Positions 54,643-64,000 of a stretch of 64,000 nt of DNA are shown piece after piece. The stretch's first letter is position 1, and every line of letters begins with the position of its first letter. A program made the position numbers and the translations under genes. The notes under the pieces were generated by a model. That model saw only the letters and a program-made list of their open reading frames with translations, did no database searches and was not told the DNA's origin. Source of the DNA: Gibbula magus (taxonomy: Eukaryota > Mollusca > Gastropoda > Trochida > Trochidae). The stretch is taken from positions 32,526,656 through 32,590,655 of the forward strand of contig OW388291.1 of the NCBI GenBank assembly GCA_936450465.1. The letters run 5' to 3'.

Positions 54643-57040
54643 GGTACACTTGAGTTGTGTACTTGTGTACTTGAGTGGTGTACTTGTGTACTTGAGTGGT
54701 GTACTTGTGTACTTGAGTTGTGTACTTGTGTACTTGAGTTGTGTACTTGTGTACTTGAGTGGTGTACTTGTGTACTTGAGTGGTGTACTTGTGTACTTGA
54801 GTGGTGTACTTGTGTACTTGAGTGGTGTACTTGTGTACTTGAGTGGTGTACTTGTGTACTTGAGTGGTGTACTTGTGTACTTGAGTTGTGTACTTGTGTA
54901 CTTGAGTGGTGTACTTGTGTACTTGAGTGGTGTACTTGTGTACTTGAGTGGTGTACTTGTGTACTTGAGTGGTGTACTTGTGTACTTGAGTGGTGTACTT
55001 GAGTGGTGTACTTGTGTACTTGAGTGGTGTACTTGTGTACTTGAGTGGTGTACTTGTGTACTTGAGTTGTGTACTTGTGTACTTGAGTGGTGTACTTGTG
55101 TACTTGAGTGGTGTACTTGTGTACTTGAGTTGTGTACTTGTGTACTTGAGTTGTGTACTTGTGTACTTGAGTGGTGTACTTGTGTACTTGAGTGGTGTAC
55201 TTGTGTACTTGAGTGGTGTACTTGTGTACTTGAGTGGTGTACTTGTGTACTTGAGTGGTGTACTTGAGTGGTGTACTTGTGTACTTGAGTGGTGTACTTG
55301 TGTACTTGAGTGGTGTACTTGTGTACTTGAGTGGTGTACTTGTGTACTTGAGTGGTGTACTTGTGTACTTGAGTGGTGTACTTGTGTACTTGAGTGGTGT
55401 ACTTGTGTACTTGAGTGGTGTACTTGAGTGGTGTACTTGTGTACTTGAGTGGTGTACTTGAGTGGTGTACTTGTGTACTTGAGTGGTGTACTTGTGTACT
55501 TGAGTGGTGTACTTGTGTACTTGAGTGGTGTACTTGTGTACTTGAGTTGTGTACTTGTGTACTTGAGTGGTGTACTTGAGTGGTGTACTTGTGTACTTGA
55601 GTGGTGTACTTGTGTACTTGAGTGGTGTACTTGTGTACTTGAGTGGTGTACTTGTGTACTTGAGTGGTGTACTTGAGTGGTGTACTTGTGTACTTGAGTG
55701 GTGTACTTGAGTGGTGTACTTGTGTACTTGAGTTGTGTACTTGTGTACTTGAGTGGTGTACTTGAGTGGTGTACTTGAGTGGTGTACTTGTGTACTTGAG
55801 TGGTGTACTTGAGTGGTGTACTTGTGTACTTGAGTGGTGTACTTGAGTGGTGTACTTGTGTACTTGAGTGGTGTACTTGAGTGGTGTACTTGTGTACTTG
55901 AGTTGTGTACTTGTGTACTTGAGTGGTGTACTTGTGTACTTGAGTGGTGTACTTGTGTACTTGAGTGGTGTACTTGTGTACTTGAGTGGTGTACTTGTGT
56001 ACTTGAGTGGTGTACTTGAGTGGTGTACTTGTGTACTTGAGTGGTGTACTTGTGTACTTGAGTGGTGTACTTGTGTACTTGAGTGGTGTACTTGTGTACT
56101 TGAGTGGTGTACTTGTGTACTTGAGTGGTGTACTTGTGTACTTGAGTGGTGTACTTGTGTACTTGAGTGGTGTACTTGAGTGGTGTACTTGTGTACTTGA
56201 GTGGTGTACTTGTGTACTTGAGTGGTGTACTTGTGTACTTGAGTGGTGTACTTGAGTGGTGTACTTGTGTACTTGAGTTGTGTACTTGTGTACTTGAGTG
56301 GTGTACTTGTGTACTTGAGTGGTGTACTTGTGTACTTGAGTGGTGTACTTGTGTACTTGAGTGGTGTACTTGTGTACTTGAGTGGTGTACTTGAGTTGTG
56401 TACTTGTGTACTTGAGTGGTGTACTTGAGTGGTGTACTTGTGTACTTGAGTGGTGTACTTGTGTACTTGAGTGGTGTACTTGTGTACTTGAGTGGTGTAC
56501 TTGTGTACTTGAGTGGTGTACTTGAGTGGTGTACTTGTGTACTTGAGTGGTGTACTTGAGTGGTGTACTTGTGTACTTGAGTTGTGTACTTGTGTACTTG
56601 AGTGGTGTACTTGTGTACTTGAGTGGTGTACTTGTGTACTTGAGTGGTGTACTTGTGTACTTGAGTGGTGTACTTGAGTTGTGTACTTGTGTACTTGAGT
56701 GGTGTACTTATGTACTTGAGTGGTGTACTTGTGTACTTGAGTGGTGTACTTGTGTACTTGAGTGGTGTACTTGAGTTGTGTACTTGTGTACTTGAGTGGT
56801 GTACTTGTGTACTTGAGTGGTGTACTTGTGTACTTGAGTTGTGTACTTGTGTACTTGAGTGGTGTACTTGTGTACTTGAGTTGTGTACTTGTGTACTTGA
56901 GTGGTGTACTTGTGTACTTGTGTACTTGAGTGGTGTACTTGTGTACTTGAGTGGTGTACTTGTGTACTTGAGTGGTGTACTTGTGTACTTGAGTGGTGTA
57001 CTTGTGTACTTGAGTGGTGTACTTGTGTACTTGAGTGGCG
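54643..57040. repeat. 2.4-kb minisatellite of 13-bp and 8-bp modules
   Basis: Built from GAGTGGTGTACTT (13 bp) and GTGTACTT (8 bp). Most units are 13+8 = 21 bp, some are the 13-mer alone and one place near 56910 has 8+8. The main variant is GAGTTGTG for GAGTGGTG. Because 21 is a multiple of three, long frames spelling CVLEWCT or VYLSGVL units open in two frames; they are artefacts. The 13-bp units shift the frame, which is why these frames hand over to each other. Confidence 0.95.
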
Positions 57041-57276
57041 GTTTCTTGCTGGTTTATGCCCTATTTCTGGTGGTTTATTTCTGGTACTATATTTTCGAAT
57101 CTACTGGCCATTATCAATAGTTCGATGACCTACAGACCCGAAGCATCCAGATTTCACACGAAAACGTTACTTCATGTGAATAAATAGTTTACACATTTAA
57201 CTTTGAAACTGTACTACCGTTGAATTTATCAGTTTAATAAGTTTATGATTGCATAGAATGAGGATACGCTATGTTG

Positions 57277-57381
57277 CGAAATATGTCAGTAACGAAAGAT
57301 GTCAGTAACGAAAGATGTCAGTAGCGAAATATGTCGGTAACGAAAGATGTCAGTAACGAAATATGTCAGTAACGAAAGATT
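57277..57381. repeat. 16-bp minisatellite
   Basis: Six units of ATGTCAGTAACGAAAG with few changes (GTAGCGAAAT, GTCGGTAACG). Confidence 0.9.
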
Positions 57382-57639
57382 AGAGGTGCCTATGACTTCT
57401 AAAGCAAAATCATTTTATATGATGTACGATGTTCCTAAAGAGGCTGTAACACGATTTTTACAAATTTTCTATTTATAATGAAAGTTTATGTCATTTATAT
57501 TTACTTTAGAGGGTAAAACATCTTATTACACAAACCAACAAGTGTTTGCCACTAACATGGCAATGTCCCCCGCCGGTGACATTGAGTTAATAAGACACAT
57601 CATTGGAGCTACTGTATATATTGCATTACTGATTAAAAT

Positions 57640-57930
57640 TGACATGATGATCAGCAAATTTTAAGACTTTGGGTTCATGAGATATCGCGTAAACAAGAGT
57701 TCAAAAAGTGGTCAAAGTGTTGTGGTGACCTTGAATATAAGGCCAAAATTGGTCACCAAAATTGACTGGTGTCTGCGTCTTCCCACAATGTAGGCAGGCA
57801 TCAAATTTGAAGACTTTGGATGGAACGCTTCAAAAGATATCGCGTAAACAAGAAATGTGACGGACGGACAGACGCCGCTGAATACATAGTCCCCCGTTCC
57901 GCGTTGCGGCGGGGGACACTTATCCATAGT
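57640..57930. repeat. Mollusc-type dispersed repeat
   Basis: Contains AGATATCGCGTAAACAAGA twice (57681 and 57836 regions), TGGTGACCTTGAATATAAGG, and ends with GACGGACGGACAGACGCC and CCCCCGTTCC..GCGGGGGACA, a hairpin. Same style as the nuclear-receptor-word repeats at the left end of the window. Confidence 0.6.
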
Positions 57931-58680
57931 AGTAATAACGGCGTTTCGCATAAAGAAAAACATTGCATGGCGGCAATTTTAAAGTGAACATATTTTATTA
58001 TTTCGAATTACAAAAACGATGCCTATGGCTTTACCGAACCATGTATACTCCTTTTTAACTTGATATTTCCCGAAGAGGTAAGGGTGTTTCACTATAAGTG
58101 ACATTATTTTCCAAATACATTTCGTCAAATTATTTGAGCTAAAAAAACGTGCGACTGCCCCTTTAACAGGCATCTAATGCTATGTTGGTTATACCATGTT
58201 GCTAGTCGTCTTGACGTTTTCAATTGTTCTCTTTAATAGCCGGAATACGCAACAACTGCAGTGTCAGTTCGAACTGTTGCCTGGTAAGATAAGGCTAGAT
58301 CATATTTGTTTTCAACTCAGTGATTCATGCAGAGTGCTGTTTAGACGTTATTGATCAATACAGATGCAGGTATATTACCAGGTCCACATTGTTCATTGTA
58401 TAGATACAGTTCAAACTTACTTTAGCTGCATCATTCACATACATATGTATTGTAGCATGTTTTTGCACGTTAATGGACCGATTTGCATCTCTTAGACAGT
58501 GCACAAGGCCGGTGTATAGCATGAATTCTATCTCTTTATCATTTATCTATACACGTTTATTCAGCTCTGAAGTCTGGTTCATTCTGTCCAAACTACTGCA
58601 GAGAAATAAAGTGTCTGAAAGATACCAAATATGATATATTTCACATGAAAAATTCTCTAATTTCAATCTAATTTCAGCCG

Positions 58681-58985
58681 TACAAATTCAATGACAACTT
58701 TGCCTTCTTTGCAACCAAATAAAAATGTTAATCTAACTCGTCATCAAACTGACACATTCCACACCATTAGGAGGTTAGATAGATACAATGCTACACAGTT
58801 TGCACCAAAAAGGCATTTCAGCAAACATATATACAAATTCAATGACAACTTTGCCTTCTATGCAACCAGAGATACATGTTTAATCTTACTCGTCATCAAA
58901 CTAACACATTCCACACCACTAAGAGGCTAGTTAGATAGATACAATGCTACACAGTTTGCACCAAAAGTACATCCATTGAAGCTCT
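58681..58985. repeat. 151-bp tandem duplication
   Basis: TACAAATTCAATGACAACTT starts at 58681 and again at 58832; both copies run to GATACAATGCTACACAGTTT and GCACCAAAA. A few substitutions separate them. Confidence 0.85.
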
Positions 58986-59670
58986 GACAAGCTTATGAAC
59001 AAACATGGACATTTTCATGCTGATTGTTACTAAAAGGCATGAATTTAATTTGGGATAAGGGATATCACTTATTGAGCCTGCTCTTAATCGTTCCTTATTA
59101 AGAGTATCGAAGGATTTTATAGCTATGTGTCCAGGTTGAAGTTTTTAGAAAAACATTGTTTCCATTATGATACTTCATATTCTTATATAGTCCCTTACGT
59201 TTTATAGATATACTTCGGAACAATATAATCAATAGTGAACTGCGGCTGTTTCATCAGAACGTTGTGAACGGTTAACTTAGAATATGTTTAAAAAAGTAGA
59301 TATATTATTTTAAAACGATTTGAAAGAACATAATTACTTTCTTCTTCAGTTGTTTTGTAAAACAGAACATATTATTTGAATTTACTTAGTACATATAACC
59401 CATTAACATTAGTATAACATACTTTAAAGCATGGCTGAAGGTAATTTGACTACTACTTGTATATGTTGTTATCCATATGAACTAACACCAAACAGAACAT
59501 TACAGGAAGTATCCGATTGGTATTACGCTTATTCTACCGGCCTAAAATAACGGACTCGACAAGGGGGATGTTTGTAGTGATATCTTCGACGCGCCGAGAG
59601 GTCGTGGTGAAATGAATGGCACAATTAAATTATTTGAAATTACACTCAATCAAATAACGTCAACTCATAA

Positions 59671-62589
59671 TTCTTCCAGGCACGTGGAAGTCAACGTTAG
59701 TAAATTTATTCCATTTACACTTCATTGTTAGTATACTTCTTCTTGCTTGAAGAAAGTCAACGTCAGTACATTTCTTCTTGCTTGAAGAAAGTCAACGTCA
59801 GTACATTTATTCATGCTTAAAGGAAGTCAACGTCAGTACATTTATTCATGCTTAAAGGTAGTCACCGTTGGTACATTTATTTATGCTTAAAGGTAGTCAC
59901 CGTTGGTACATTTATTTATGCTTAAAGGTTGTCACCGTTAGTACATTTCTTCTAGCTTAAAGGAAGTCAACGTCAGTACATTTCTTCTAGCTTAAAGGAA
60001 GTCACCGTTAGTACATTTCTTCTAGCTTAAAGGAAGTCAACGTCAGTACATTTATTTATGCTTAAAGGAAGTCAACGTCAGTACATTTCTTCTTGCTTAA
60101 AGGAAGTCAACGTCAGTACATTTCTCCAGCTTAAAGGAAGTCAACGTCAGTACATTTCTTCTTACTTAAAGGAAGTCAACGTCAGTACATTTCTTCTTGC
60201 TTAAAGGAAGTCAACGTCAGTACATTTATTTATGCTTAAAGGAAGTCAACGTCAGTACATTATTTATTTATGCTTAAAGGTAATCACCGTTGGTACATTT
60301 ATTTATGCTTAAAGGTAGTCACCGTTGGTATATTTATTTATGCATAAAGGTAGTCACCGTTAGTACATTTCTTCTAGCTTAAAGGAAGTCAACGTCAGTA
60401 CATTTATTTATGCTTAAAGGAAGTCAACGTCAGTACATTTCGTCTTGCTTAAAGGAAGTCAACGTCAGAACATTTCTTCTAGCTTAAAGGAAGTCAACGT
60501 CAGTACATTTCTTCTAGCTTAAAGGAAGTCAACATTAGTACATTTCTTCTTACTTAAAGGAAGTCAACGTCAGTATATTTCTTCTAGCTTAAAGGAAGTC
60601 AACGTCAGTACAATTCTTCTAGCTTAAAGGAAGTCAACGTCAGTACATGTCTTCTTGCTTAAAGGAAGTCAACATCAGTACATTTCTTCTAGCTTAAAGG
60701 AAGTCAACGTCAGTACATTTCTTCTTACTTAAAGGAAGTCAACGTCAGTACATGTCTTCTTACTTAAAGGAAGTCAACGTCAGTACATGTCTTCTTACTT
60801 AAAGGAAGTCAACGTCAGTACATGTCTTCTTGCTTAAAGGAAGTCAACGTCAGTACATTTCTTCTTACTTAAAGGAAGTCAACGTCAGTACATTTCTTCT
60901 AGCTTAAAGGAAGTCAACGTCAGTACATTTCTTCTTGCTTAAAGGAAGTCAACGTCAGTACATTTATTTATGCTTAAAGGAAGTCAACGTCAGTACATTT
61001 CTTCTTGATTAAAGGAAGTCAACGTCAGTACATTTCTTCTTACTTAAAGGAAGTCAACGTCAGTACATTTCTTCTTGCTTAAAGGAAGTCAACATCAGCA
61101 CATTTCTTCTAGCTTAAAGGAAGTCAACGTCAGTACATTTCTTCTTACTTAAAGGAAGTCAACATTAGTACATTTCTTCTTACTTAAAGGAAGTCAACGT
61201 CAGTATATTTCTTCTAGCTTAAAGGAAGTCAACGTCAGTACAATTCTTCTAGCTTAAAGGAAGTCAACGTCAGTACATGTCTTCTTGCTTAAAGGAAGTC
61301 AACATCAGTACATTTCTTCTAGCTTAAAGGAAGTCAACGTCAGTACATTTCTTCTTACTTAAAGGAAGTCAACGTCAGTACATGTCTTCTTACTTAAAGG
61401 AAGTCAACGTCAGTACATGTCTTCTTACTTAAAGGAAGTCAACGTCAGTACATGTCTTCTTGCTTAAAGGAAGTCAACGTCAGTACATTTCTTCTTACTT
61501 AAAGGAAGTCAACGTCAGTACATTTCTTCTAGCTTAAAGGAAGTCAACGTCAGTACATTTCTTCTTGCTTAAAGGAAGTCAACGTCAGTACATTTATTTA
61601 TGCTTAAAGGAAGTCAACGTCAGTACATTTCTTCTTGATTAAAGGAAGTCAACGTCAGTACATTTCTTCTTACTTAAAGGAAGTCAACGTCAGTACATTT
61701 CTTCTTGCTTAAAGGAAGTCAACATCAGCACATTTCTTCTAGCTTAAAGGAAGTCAACGTCAGTACATTTCTTCTTACTTAAAGGAAGTCAACGTCAGTA
61801 CATGTCTTCTAGCTTAAAGGAAGTCAACGTCAGTACAATTCTTCTAGCTTAAAGGAAGTCAACGTCAGTACATGTCTTCTTGCTTAAAGGAAGTCAACGT
61901 CAGTACATTTCTTCTTACTTAAAGGAAGTCAACGTCAGTATATGTCTTCTTGCTGAAAGGAAGTCAACGTCAGTACATTTCTTCTAGCTTAAAGGAAGTC
62001 AACATTAGTACATTTCTTCTTACTTAAAGGAAGTCAACGTTAGTACATGTCTTCTTGCTTAAAGGAAATCAACGTCAGTACATGTCTTCTTGCTTAAAGG
62101 AAGTCAACGTCAGTACAATTCTCCTAGCTTAAAGGAAGTCAACGTCAGTACATTTATTCCAACTTAAATGTAGTTAATGTCAGTATATTTCATCTGGCTT
62201 AAAGGAAGTCAACGTCAGTACATGTCTTCTTGCTTAAAGGAAGTCAACGTCAGTACATGTCTTCTTGCTTTAAGGAAGTCAACGTCAGTACAATTCTCCT
62301 AGCTTAAAGGAAGTCAACGTCAGTACATGTCTTCTTGCTTAAAGGAAGTCAACATCAGTACATTTCTTCTAGCTTAAAGGAAGTCAACGTCAGTACATTT
62401 CTTCTTACTTAAAGGAAGTCAACGTCAGTACATGTCTTCTTACTTAAAGGAAGTCTTAACTTAAATGTAGTTAATGTCAGTATATTTCATCTGGCTTAAA
62501 GGAAGTCAACATTAGTACATTTATTCCAGCTACAAGCTATCGTCAGTACATTTCTTCTAGCTTTACGGAAGCCAACGTCAGTAAACTTC
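59671..62589. repeat. 35-bp satellite, about 83 units
   Basis: The unit is CTTCTTGCTTAAAGGAAGTC plus AACGTCAGTACATTT. Variation is concentrated in the first eight bases (TTCTTGC, TTCTAGC, TTCTTAC, TATTTATGC). The first units are diverged and irregular, the middle is very regular, and the end is irregular with a few inserted odd units (62150-62200 and 62455-62590). There are no unique spacers, so it is not a CRISPR array. It lies wholly in the LAMP intron. Confidence 0.95.
60531..61790. repeat. Exact 630-bp higher-order duplication in the 35-bp satellite
   Basis: 60531-61160 and 61161-61790 (18 monomers each) read the same base for base in my line-by-line comparison, including rare variants such as CAATTC, GTATATTT, CATCAGCAC and CTTGATTAAAGG. 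The neighbours outside differ. Confidence 0.85.
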
Positions 62590-63836
62590 CTTGCGTGATA
62601 AAACCATTCTGACAATCATAATATCGAAGAAGCTGCCAATTTGGATGTCACTTGCTTCTGAACCGAGAAGGAAACGTTTCGCTTAATGTGATGCAAGAGA
62701 CACTACAATATTATTTTCTCTCAATCTGGTCTTCGAAGCGCATGCATCAAACGAGCCGGCTTGTCTCTGATCCATAATGGATAATCTCGGAATGGATCCC
62801 ATCACTGCAGCTTTATGCTATGCATCTGCACGCTGCACGCGTTGCCATATAGCTGCACGGTTAGTGCACATATTCAGTTGTGTTCATTAAGAAGTAATAC
62901 GTATACTTTAAACTTCAAAACAAACACTCATGATTTAAAAAAAATATTGTTATGATTTTAAATTAAATCCTCATGATTTTAAAATAAATCCTCATGATTT
63001 TACAAAATATCCTCATGATTTTACAATGAATCCTTATGAATTTACGAGTTATCAAGTTAATATATACCGGTATATTTATTTAAAAATCCCTGTTTTCAAG
63101 CCTATTTAAACAACAAATTATTTACCAAACCATATCCCGAGTACTTCAAAGGAATTCTATCATGCAGACATAATGACTTATCACTCACGTCAAATCAAGT
63201 ATGCTGAAGTTTGTACATCTACTTAAAAAATCTTTATCTTACGTCTAGTCATATTTGTAAAAAGAACTACACCAAATTGTATAAATAGTTATACTGAATG
63301 TATTTTACTTGCCAGCGCTCTGAGGAATTGTTTGTCAATGATTGACATTGTACTATTGGCCTCATGGCCACTCTACGAAATAAATATGTTTGTCTAATGC
63401 TGTTGCTAGATTTTCATCGAAAACAAGTGATTATCATATATTTGGCCATTATTTCGGCACATACGAAAACAAAAAAATATATTATGCAAACTACTTAATG
63501 TAACTTTAATCTACATTCCCACTGACACGCTTTATGATATACGGGAAGGTGAGGCACAGAAGCTGAAGTACAACATTAATATTTAGTTATAGTACAAGTA
63601 CTCCAGAGAGCATGTACACGTAGGATCAAGACCATGGCTTTTCAAACTTCCCTCTCACTGGGATACGCCTTGGTCAATATTTACATTTACAAAATCTTTT
63701 CTTAGCGCTATGATGGCATTCTTAGAGTTAAGGGAACATCGAAAATATTGGCACTGCAATTCACGACTCTTAATCTGAAGAAGGTGATCGATGCGTTATT
63801 TATATTTCATTGTCTAAATGGATATGGCAATCTTAC
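62590..63836. other. LAMP intron, remaining part
   Basis: 62925-63050 has about five units of CCTCATGATTTTA(A/C)AA(T/A)AAAT, a 20-bp AT-rich minisatellite. 63690-63755 carries a relic of the foldback family seen at 44010 (CTTAGCGCTATGATGGCATT, ACATCGAAAATATTGG). No exon is seen. Confidence 0.6.
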
Positions 63837-63971
63837 CTTTCTGATGAAGGTGAAGTTAAGGCCCACGAGACCGTCCCACCAGGTGAGAGCCAGGTAAGTG
63901 ACATTCCCCTCACAACTACCGTTCACTACCGGCCCGTCGTCTACAGGTAGCAGCACGTCTTTGTTGTACAC
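63837..63971 (-). CDS. LAMP-family protein, upstream exon at window edge (gene incomplete)
   Basis: 45 codons in phase 0 between GATTACAG and AGAAAG|GTAAGA. Encodes VNGSCEGNVTYLALTWWDGL and LNFTFIRK, the 'G.C......L.L.W......F.F' core of the LAMP luminal domain, with sequons NGS, NVT and NFT. With the three downstream exons it gives the C-terminal 198 residues of a lysosome-associated membrane glycoprotein. The signal peptide and the rest of the luminal part lie beyond the right edge. Which LAMP (LAMP1/2, CD68 or LAMP5-like) cannot be decided. Confidence 0.85.
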
Positions 63972-64000
63972 CTGTAATCAGTTAATGGCATGTTCTACCT

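Noticed and set aside
54607..57128. Long repetitive frames (VYLSGVL / CVLEWCT units) that look like a membrane or Cys-rich repeat protein
   Set aside because: They are products of a 21-bp minisatellite whose length is a multiple of three. 13-bp units break each frame repeatedly and the array lies in an intron of the opposite-strand LAMP gene.
59671..62589. CRISPR-like regular repeat array
   Set aside because: Units are contiguous 35-mers without unique spacers, in an animal genome.

Overview
The window is animal nuclear DNA. It is AT-rich, its genes are split into short exons with GT..AG introns, and it carries tRNA-derived SINEs, foldback MITEs, minisatellites and a DIRS-type retrotransposon. 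The repeat styles (GTGAGTGAGT-type SINE, tRNA-headed SINE ending in a CTCACCTCACCT tail, long repeats built on TGACCTTGACCTTTGACC, and the 'GTCCGTCCGTAAACTTTT..CTTCTTCTCCAG' repeat) look lophotrochozoan, most likely a mollusc and perhaps a bivalve. This is inference from repeat style and gene similarity; species cannot be named from the sequence alone.

Layout. 1-3600: repeat-rich and largely non-genic. 3661-4726 (minus): 5' part of an unrecognised gene, two exons joined in phase. 7031-8355 (minus): a complete small three-exon gene for a 168-residue orphan protein, with a TATA box, initiator and two palindromic CRE sites. 10821-28197 (plus): a group II p21-activated kinase (PAK4/5/6, fly mbt-like) with a probable non-coding first exon and nine coding exons giving 659 residues (CRIB, pseudosubstrate-like RPRP, Asp-Pro-Arg-rich linker, complete kinase domain). 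28359-35233: a DIRS retrotransposon inserted 162 bp past the PAK stop codon, with three long open frames (Gag-like; RT-RNase H-methyltransferase-like; tyrosine recombinase), identical 194-bp inverted terminal repeats and an internal complementary region that records the circle junction. 35234-51534: mostly AT-rich non-coding DNA with small DNA-transposon relics, including two abutting TTAA-bounded elements. 51535-63971 (minus): the last four coding exons of a LAMP-family lysosomal membrane glycoprotein, with a 9.8-kb intron filled by minisatellites (80-bp, 21/13/8-bp, 16-bp, 151-bp and 35-bp units).

The host genes do not form one pathway: PAK is a cytoskeletal signalling kinase downstream of Cdc42/Rac, LAMP is a lysosomal membrane protein, and the two minus-strand genes at the left are unrecognised. 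The strongest stories are the very young, apparently intact DIRS element with visible ends and junction, its creation of an AATAAA at the PAK 3' end, the TATA/CRE-driven orphan gene, the SINE-in-SINE insertion with both target duplications, the two TTAA elements sharing one TTAA, and an exact 630-bp duplication inside the 35-bp satellite. Exon boundaries were placed by eye from splice consensus and reading phase; none was tested against transcripts.
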